This document shows, piece after piece, positions 58,561 through 64,000 of a DNA stretch of 64,000 nt. The notes under the pieces were generated by a model. It was not told where the DNA came from, ran no database searches, and saw only the letters and a program-made list of their open reading frames with translations. Numbering within the stretch: the first letter of the stretch is position 1; every line of letters begins with the position of its first letter. The position numbers and the translations under genes were made by a program. The stretch spans positions 574,619 to 638,618 of the forward strand of contig NW_006917092.1 in the NCBI RefSeq assembly GCF_000516985.1, in the 5' to 3' direction. Source of the stretch: Pestalotiopsis fici W106-1 (lineage: Eukaryota > Ascomycota > Sordariomycetes > Amphisphaeriales > Sporocadaceae).

Positions 58561-59119
58561 CTTGCTGAAGTTTGCGGAACCCTGGCAATAACAATAGTTG
58601 TAGAATTTGGAGAGAATGAAGGAGATGGCATGGATTGCATATCGCATTGGTCTCGTACTTGCGCCGGCTACCTGCTTTAAGTATGGCCGAACATCCCAGA
58701 TACGAGATATAACCGCGGGCACATGTGTGATGGGGGAGGCAAGTCCGAGTTCTGCCCACCGTGCAGTCTACATCTGAAGTCAATTCTGTCGGCAGAAGCG
58801 GATTCAACTTGGTTGTTCCTATTGTTCTTTTGGAAATGCATCACCCGTACCAAAGATGATTGATGCTTTAGCATGTTCCGGTCGTATAGTACGAATGTGT
58901 CAGCAGTCCCTTGAATGCTGCTTTTCCGTGGTCCGGAAAACGACGCCAACGGGGACGGGTTAGATTGTTGTGACTCCGAAGTAGGGCCAAGGGGACTGGA
59001 GAACTCCCATAGAAAACATACTAGAATTTGATAAGAAGCAATGATGCGGTGTGTTCGATGATTTCAGATTCGACATTTGTAAACACAACCCTCTACTTTG
59101 CTTGCATCTCATGTGCGCC
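58561..59119. promoter_or_regulatory. Shared upstream region of the BVMO and aldehyde dehydrogenase genes
   Basis: 559 bp between divergent starts. In-frame upstream extensions of the BVMO frame exist but do not match the family. Both promoters are expected here. Confidence 0.45.
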
Positions 59120-61045
59120 ATGAGTTCTCGGCTTGGCTTCTCAACATTCCACAATGTCATTGACGAACAGCTCTCCCCTACCGTAAAAGCACGACGATGC
59201 ACGAACCCTTCGACTCTGGAGGATAACCCAGCTGCGCCTTTATCGACCCAGGACGACGTAGACCGCGCCGTCGCAAATGCAAGGAAAGCCTTTGCAACCT
59301 GGTCACAGGTACCACTCGATGCCCGGAAGCAAGCGGTCATTGACTTTGCCCATGCTCTATCGAAAGAAGTCGATGGCTTTGCCGAGATGCTTACTAAGGA
59401 GAAAGGCCGCCCGGTAAGTCCTTGTCAGCTTTAGGGGAGATTTCGCATGTGCCATTCAAGATTGAACACAAGCTTACAATTAAAGCTTGTGCTTGCTAAA
59501 GCTGAAGTCCAAATCGGGGTTCAGTGGTTGATACAACAAGCTCAGATGGACTTTAGGGACGAGGAGGTCTGGGAAAAGAGTGACAAGACGATCCTTACGA
59601 GATACACCCCATTAGGTATTGCTGTCGGTATCGTGCCATGGAACTGTAAGTATAGCTTCCCACAGATACAATTGTATCACTCGCTGAACAAGAAAATAGT
59701 CCCAATTACTATCGGTAAGTGCTTGCCTAGACCTCGAGGTCAGAATGTGCACATTAACAAGTGACTAGCATGTGGCAAGATTGCACCCGCCCTCATAACT
59801 GGCAATGTCTTTATCATGAAACCTTCGTAAGCCTTTAATTTGCGCTTTACCAGCCATAGATGCTGATGTTCATAGTCCATTCACTCCATACTGCGCTCTC
59901 AAGCTTTGCGAGTTCGCTCAGGCTTACTTTCCGCCAGGTGTCTTTCAGTGTCTTAGCGGTGACGATGATCTTGGGCCAATGCTCACCCACCATGAAGGGG
60001 TTGACAAGATCAGTTTTACCGGCTCCACCGAGGTGGGAAGAAGGGTGATCAAAGCTTGTAGTGAGACCTTCAAGCGGGTCACGCTCGAACTGTGAGCTAC
60101 AGCAAATGCTCTTGTGGGATTACGATACTGACCTTGACTCAAGGGGCGGCAACGATGCGGCAATTGTTTTTCCGGATGTTGACATTCCCACCACAGCCGC
60201 TGCGGTACGTTTTTATCCGATAAATTCGGGTCGAATATGACGATTGATCATTCTGTTTCTTACCACCAGCTTGCACAATTGTCATGGTTCAACTCCGGTC
60301 AAGTAAGTAATCGTCGAAAGATTGAGACTTTTTTTTTTTTTCTTTTTTGGGTTCTACAACTAAGAAAACGTTCCAGGTCTGTGTGGCCGTCAAGCGCATC
60401 TATGTGCACGCATCTATATACGACGAATTTCTGAAGGCGTTTACGGCGATCACGCAATCTCTCGTGGTAGGCGACGGCTTTGTCGATGGAACCACGATCG
60501 GACCAGTATCAAACTCGCTTCAATACAATCGAGTGCGCGATTTGATATCAGATGTCATTTCTCAGGGACAGTCCGTTTCCTATGGCGGCCGGGCGCATGC
60601 ATCGTCCAAGGGAAACTCCATTGGGTATTTTATCGAACCAGTCATTGTGGACAACCCGCCAGACACTTCTCGCGTCGTTCAGGAGGAGCCATTTGGTAGG
60701 CCGACACAAAGCTATATTACGCTTACAGCTAGATGACTGACTTGTACAGGCCCCGTTGTTCCTCTAATGCAGTGGAATACTGAAGATGAAGTCATTCAAA
60801 GGGCTAATGCGACCAAGTTTGGTCTCGGAGCTTCGGTTTGGTCCGCAGACATTTCAGTGGCCAAGCGCGTAGCGAGAAGACTAGAGGCAGGTACAGTGTG
60901 GATCAATAACCACATGCAATTGGACCCTACGGTTGCGAATGGGCCGTACAAGCACTCTGGCCTTGGTGTCGAGTATGGAGTTGCGGGCATGAGAAGCTAT
61001 TGCAACGTGCAATCGATCCATGTCTCAAAGCCTGAACTTGCATGA
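59120..61045 (+). CDS. NAD(P)-dependent aldehyde dehydrogenase
   Basis: Nine exons, 59120-59413, 59486-59645, 59700-59714, 59769-59826, 59876-60091, 60144-60204, 60270-60302, 60377-60695 and 60750-61045, give 483 residues. Exon 3 is a 15-nt microexon encoding the core of the conserved VPWNFPITIA segment; skipping it would delete that motif. Exon 7 is only 33 nt. The catalytic pair is intact: Glu247 in LELGG and Cys281 in NSGQVCVAVKR, with the canonical 34-residue spacing. FTGSTEVG (coenzyme loop) and EEPFGPVVPL are present. An alternative ATG at 59111 adds three residues. It oxidises an aldehyde to the acid. The divergent BVMO partner and nearby esterase suggest oxidation of an alcohol-derived aldehyde after ester cleavage. 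Confidence 0.93.
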
Positions 61046-61250
61046 ACACTAAACAGATAGGTTATAGTTGAAGTGTCTATTATTTATTGTTTCCTGGTCG
61101 TGCGCACATGTGGTGGAGGCCGGATATTCATTTTCCTGAATGAGCAATGATTTGTATTAGTAACTGGTAGGGATACTAGCGCGTGACATTTTTCTTTAAA
61201 TTCTATTGATCCGCCTGATTCCATTCGACCCAGTAAACGCAGCAGCAGCA

Positions 61251-62048
61251 TCAGTGTCCCACTTCATGTTGTAAATGTGCATTTGGCTCATCATGCTTGT
61301 CAATCGCCTTTAGCAGGTAGTAAGTGTTGAGAAGCAGAGAAAAACCAAAGGAGGCGGCTGGAACCCAAAATGCCATCGCTCCATGCCAAGCAAAAGCCCC
61401 TCGCTTGCTACAATGAATACCCAAGGCTCCAAGAAATCCCAGGGGCCAGATCGAAGAGGCATAGGCAACCCAGCGAGGAAATAGGGGAACTTCCCTTGTA
61501 TCGCTCAGTATCGCCCAGGAAAAGGCAAAGTTGGAGCCGATAAAGGTGACAAAAGGGATCGCCGTAATCATCCACGTCATGTCGTTGAGAAGAAGCGTGA
61601 GCTCAAGAGGTCGATCAAGCCGGAAAACCGTGATGCAGAAGAATAATGATGGGAGAGTGATGGAGTAGGCAGAAATGGTACCGCTGATGGACTGGCAGGC
61701 AATCATGGTGTGCGTGCAGCCCGGAATTCTCGCCATTTGACCAGATGTAGCCGCCACAAAGGCACAGTAAAACATGCCGGTGAATTGCATCAGACCGGCG
61801 CCGGCCTTGAATCCAGCTTCATGTGAGCGATAGTGAGCGACTACCTCTTCTGCTGTGCGATAGGGCGCAATGGGAGGTAAAAGGTCTGCAGTGAGAAAGA
61901 GTAAAAAGAAGAAGAATGCAGAAATAGGTCCTGACCAAACGCAAAGCTTGTCAAACGTTTTGGCGCTTGGTTTTCCTTTCAAGTGCGCTCCAATCCGAGA
62001 TGACAGAGCATTTCGGCTGGAAGCTGACAGGGGCTTTTCGGGGCCCAT
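61251..62048 (-). CDS. Six-helix integral membrane protein of unknown function
   Basis: A single exon of 265 residues starts MGPEKPLSASS at 62048. About six hydrophobic helices are visible, for example SGPISAFFFFLLFLTADLLPP, GTISAYSITLPSLFFCITVF and FWVPAASFGFSLLLNTYYLL, with a PPIAPYRTAEEVVAHY loop after helix 1. No transporter or enzyme motif is recognised. It is divergent from the alpha/beta hydrolase gene across 463 bp, so the two may be co-expressed. Proteins of this sort, predicted only as membrane proteins, occur beside fungal oxidative pathways, but I cannot name a family. A role in substrate handling at a membrane is speculation. Confidence 0.8.
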   Translation of the reverse strand: MGPEKPLSASSRNALSSRIGAHLKGKPSAKTFDKLCVWSGPISAFFFFLLFLTADLLPPIAPYRTAEEVVAHYRSHEAGFKAGAGLMQFTGMFYCAFVAATSGQMARIPGCTHTMIACQSISGTISAYSITLPSLFFCITVFRLDRPLELTLLLNDMTWMITAIPFVTFIGSNFAFSWAILSDTREVPLFPRWVAYASSIWPLGFLGALGIHCSKRGAFAWHGAMAFWVPAASFGFSLLLNTYYLLKAIDKHDEPNAHLQHEVGH

Positions 62049-62511
62049 TTTCGCTTCTTTTTTTTTTAGAAGAAGTGAACAAAAAATGAACGATGGGCAG
62101 TACGTTTTCTTAAAATCTGCATTACTAGTGACATACACAAAGACCCGGATCTGAAGTTACTCGGAGAGTTGATTGTTACAAGCTCCAACATTTGGCATTG
62201 TGGTACGGATTCGTTTTCCGAGATGTTCAAATGTCATTGTCTGCTAGTGTGCCGATTATGTTCAGACCGCTGCGTAGCCGGTACAACTGGTAAGGCGATC
62301 ACAAGCACACCATTAACCGCGTTGTTTCCAAGAAAACCGACTTAAATTTGTCGCTTTTGAACCCGAACTTCCGACTGGAATCACATCTTGTCTGGCCATT
62401 GCAAAGTAGTCTTATACGTGACTAGCAACTATACCAGGCCGTCCTTGGCAGGTTGACCTACATTTTCTGGTATTCAGCACCGTTTAAGACAGTAGTGAAT
62501 CAAGTTTCAAG
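62049..62511. promoter_or_regulatory. Shared upstream region of the membrane protein and hydrolase genes
   Basis: 463 bp between divergent starts. A run of T/A near 62060 lies just before the membrane-protein start. No operator can be named. Confidence 0.4.
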
Positions 62512-63423
62512 ATGACGACAAAATCAGATACCCTAATTGATGAGAACTACAAATTCATCAAACAGCAACTTGCAGCTATTGATCCCGCGGATATCGTCGC
62601 TCAGCGCCTTGTCCTAGAGACTTTACACAGCAGCGCATTAGAGCCACTGGACGTCACTTATGAGGAGGTACGGTGTCCCGGCACCACACGGCCGGCCATT
62701 TGGTGCAAACCATTAGTCGCTTTTTTAAACCATGCAATTCTATATACGCACGGAGGCGCCGGGTTTGCGGGGTCCCCACAGAGTCATCGCAAGATTGCCG
62801 GCCATATCGCCAAGGCATCTGGCTGTCCAGCTTTAGTGATCGACTATCGTCTCGTTCCCGAACATCCCTTTCCAGCTGGACTCCTGGACGCACTGGCGGC
62901 CTACAAGTGGATGCTCGAGACCATACCCGCCCACAATATTGCCGTGGTCGGCGACTCCATGGGCGGTAATCTAGCAATCAGCCTAGTTCTCAAGGCTCGA
63001 GAAACAGGCCTTGCACCACCATCGGCTATAGTGGCAATCTCGCCATGGCTAGATATGGAACAGTTTGGTACTTCTATTCGAGACAATATCGATCGCGATC
63101 TCTTGGCATCTCCTGGCACCTTTGCCCAAATTTCTAAACTTTACTTAGGAGAGACTTGTCCACAGGACCCATTTGCGAATCCTCTTTACGGCGAATACCA
63201 TGGATTTCCCCCAATGTTTCTGACCGCTGGAGGAGCGGAGATGCTGGCTGATAATGCTACAAGGCTTGGGGAAAGGGCCCAAGCAGCGGGGGCTCACGTC
63301 GAGGTGGAGGTAGTACCAGATATGCAGCACGTTTTCCCTTTCATGGCGGGTAATTCCAAAGTGGCAGACAGGACTGTTGAGAAGATTGGTCACTTTATAA
63401 AGATCAATTTGAATCTGTTGTGA
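62512..63423 (+). CDS. Alpha/beta hydrolase (Abhydrolase_3 esterase/lipase)
   Basis: A single exon encodes 303 residues. It shows the HSL-type oxyanion motif as HGGAGF (last Gly of HGGG changed to Ala), the helper motif DYRLVPEHPFPAGL, the nucleophile GDSMGGN, the acid region GGAEMLADN and the histidine in DMQHVFPF. No signal peptide. As an esterase it could split the ester or lactone made by the Baeyer-Villiger enzyme three genes away; this is inferred from context. It is distinct in sequence from the hydrolase at 38996 and keeps the oxyanion histidine that one has lost. Confidence 0.92.
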   Translation: MTTKSDTLIDENYKFIKQQLAAIDPADIVAQRLVLETLHSSALEPLDVTYEEVRCPGTTRPAIWCKPLVAFLNHAILYTHGGAGFAGSPQSHRKIAGHIAKASGCPALVIDYRLVPEHPFPAGLLDALAAYKWMLETIPAHNIAVVGDSMGGNLAISLVLKARETGLAPPSAIVAISPWLDMEQFGTSIRDNIDRDLLASPGTFAQISKLYLGETCPQDPFANPLYGEYHGFPPMFLTAGGAEMLADNATRLGERAQAAGAHVEVEVVPDMQHVFPFMAGNSKVADRTVEKIGHFIKINLNLL

Positions 63424-63506
63424 GAATGTAAGCCTTGCCCTTATAGCTCAGCAATCAGTAGACAAGAGTTTGCGCAATGGATACTTTCAGTGACCAGATA
63501 GCTATG

Positions 63507-64000
63507 TTAATAGACATAACGGAAGCCGACCTTTTCCTTGTCTGTCATGTCGTCCAACATGTCGTCCGCACTCAATTCTGTAGCACCACTCTCAATCCTG
63601 TCCCGCTGCTTGTTTTCGAACCAGCATCCCGCTGCATAGATGCCCATGCATACAATCGCCCCGATTTCGCAACCCAAGATGGCGTTATATCCAGTGGTAT
63701 AGGATGGAGACTCGCTAGACTTGAATAACTGCGGTGCTATGATGTTGGCAATACAATAACTGCTGAAAACCATTGCGTTGACAGTAAGCTTCTTCGTATG
63801 GCCCGATGTATTTGCCAGAGGAAGTGAAATGACTTATGTGACGTTAGCCAAGTGCCTCGATAGGTGGGTATCATGGAATATGACTTACTTGTTGGATAAG
63901 CACCCCAGAAAAAGTAGAAGAAATAGTACGAAACGAGAAGTCCGTTCTTATTATCGGAAGGGAGTTCTGGATCTGGTTAGTAATGATTTGCTAAAAACAC
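63507..64000 (-). CDS. MFS permease, anion:cation symporter (allantoate permease-like) family, C-terminal part
   Basis: This is a partial gene running off the right edge. Visible coding exons on the minus strand are 63972-63889 and 63832-63507, about 136 residues; 63973-64000 is intron. Segments YFFYFFWGAYPT, NTSGHTKKLTVNAMVFSSYCIANIIAPQLF and the final helix CEIGAIVCMGIYAAGCWF match the last three helices of Dal5-type permeases that import organic acids, vitamins or allantoate-like anions. It converges on the hydrolase (84-bp gap). A proton-coupled importer here fits a catabolic reading of the BVMO module. Confidence 0.85.

Noticed and set aside
1..64000. tRNA, rRNA or CRISPR features
   Set aside because: No tRNA-like cloverleaf with paired A and B boxes and no regularly spaced repeats were found by eye; CRISPR is not expected in a fungal nuclear genome. 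A covariance-model search would be the proper check.

Overview
This window comes from the nuclear genome of a filamentous ascomycete (Pezizomycotina). The genes are split by many short GT-AG introns of about 46-165 nt. They include a PTH11-type fungal receptor, a Zn2Cys6 and a bZIP regulator, and a highly reducing polyketide synthase. The order within the Pezizomycotina cannot be fixed from sequence alone; a Sordariomycete is my guess. All splice models were built by hand, and every complete spliced CDS reported closes as a whole number of codons.

Region 1 (0.9-11.1 kb) is housekeeping: COX16 on the minus strand, divergent from a 12-exon ATR/Mec1 checkpoint kinase, then a Nudix ADP-ribose pyrophosphatase of the YSA1 type. 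A PTH11-like receptor follows (11.5-13.0 kb).

Region 2 (14.5-28.5 kb, with two more enzymes at 31.9-34.7 kb) is an oxidative-enzyme island with its own Zn2Cys6 regulator and no PKS, NRPS or terpene backbone gene. It holds a BBE-like FAD oxidase, a flavocytochrome b2-like 2-hydroxyacid dehydrogenase, an HpcH/HpaI aldolase, a TauD/TfdA dioxygenase, an SRPBCC protein, an MpaB-type oxygenase and an SDR. A secreted intradiol dioxygenase and a membrane desaturase lie beyond a gene-poor gap. The b2-like enzyme next to the aldolase suggests oxidation of a hydroxyacid to an oxoacid followed by retro-aldol cleavage. That makes the island a candidate catabolic or tailoring system.

Region 3 (35.7-38.7 kb) is decayed DNA: a frameshifted relic of a different highly reducing PKS, then a lysine/arginine-rich coding-like remnant.

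Region 4 (39.0-53.5 kb) is a candidate polyketide cluster: an alpha/beta hydrolase with an altered oxyanion motif, a six-exon highly reducing PKS (KS-AT-DH-MT-ER-KR-ACP, with a methyltransferase domain that looks degenerate), a divergent MFS transporter and an M3 metallopeptidase.

Region 5 (54.7-64.0 kb) is a Baeyer-Villiger module: bZIP factor, BVMO divergent from an aldehyde dehydrogenase, a six-helix membrane protein divergent from an alpha/beta hydrolase, and the C-terminal end of an MFS permease that runs off the window. BVMO, esterase and ALDH are the classical order for turning a ketone into an ester, then alcohol plus acid, then acid. The module may process the polyketide or may be an independent ketone-degradation pathway.
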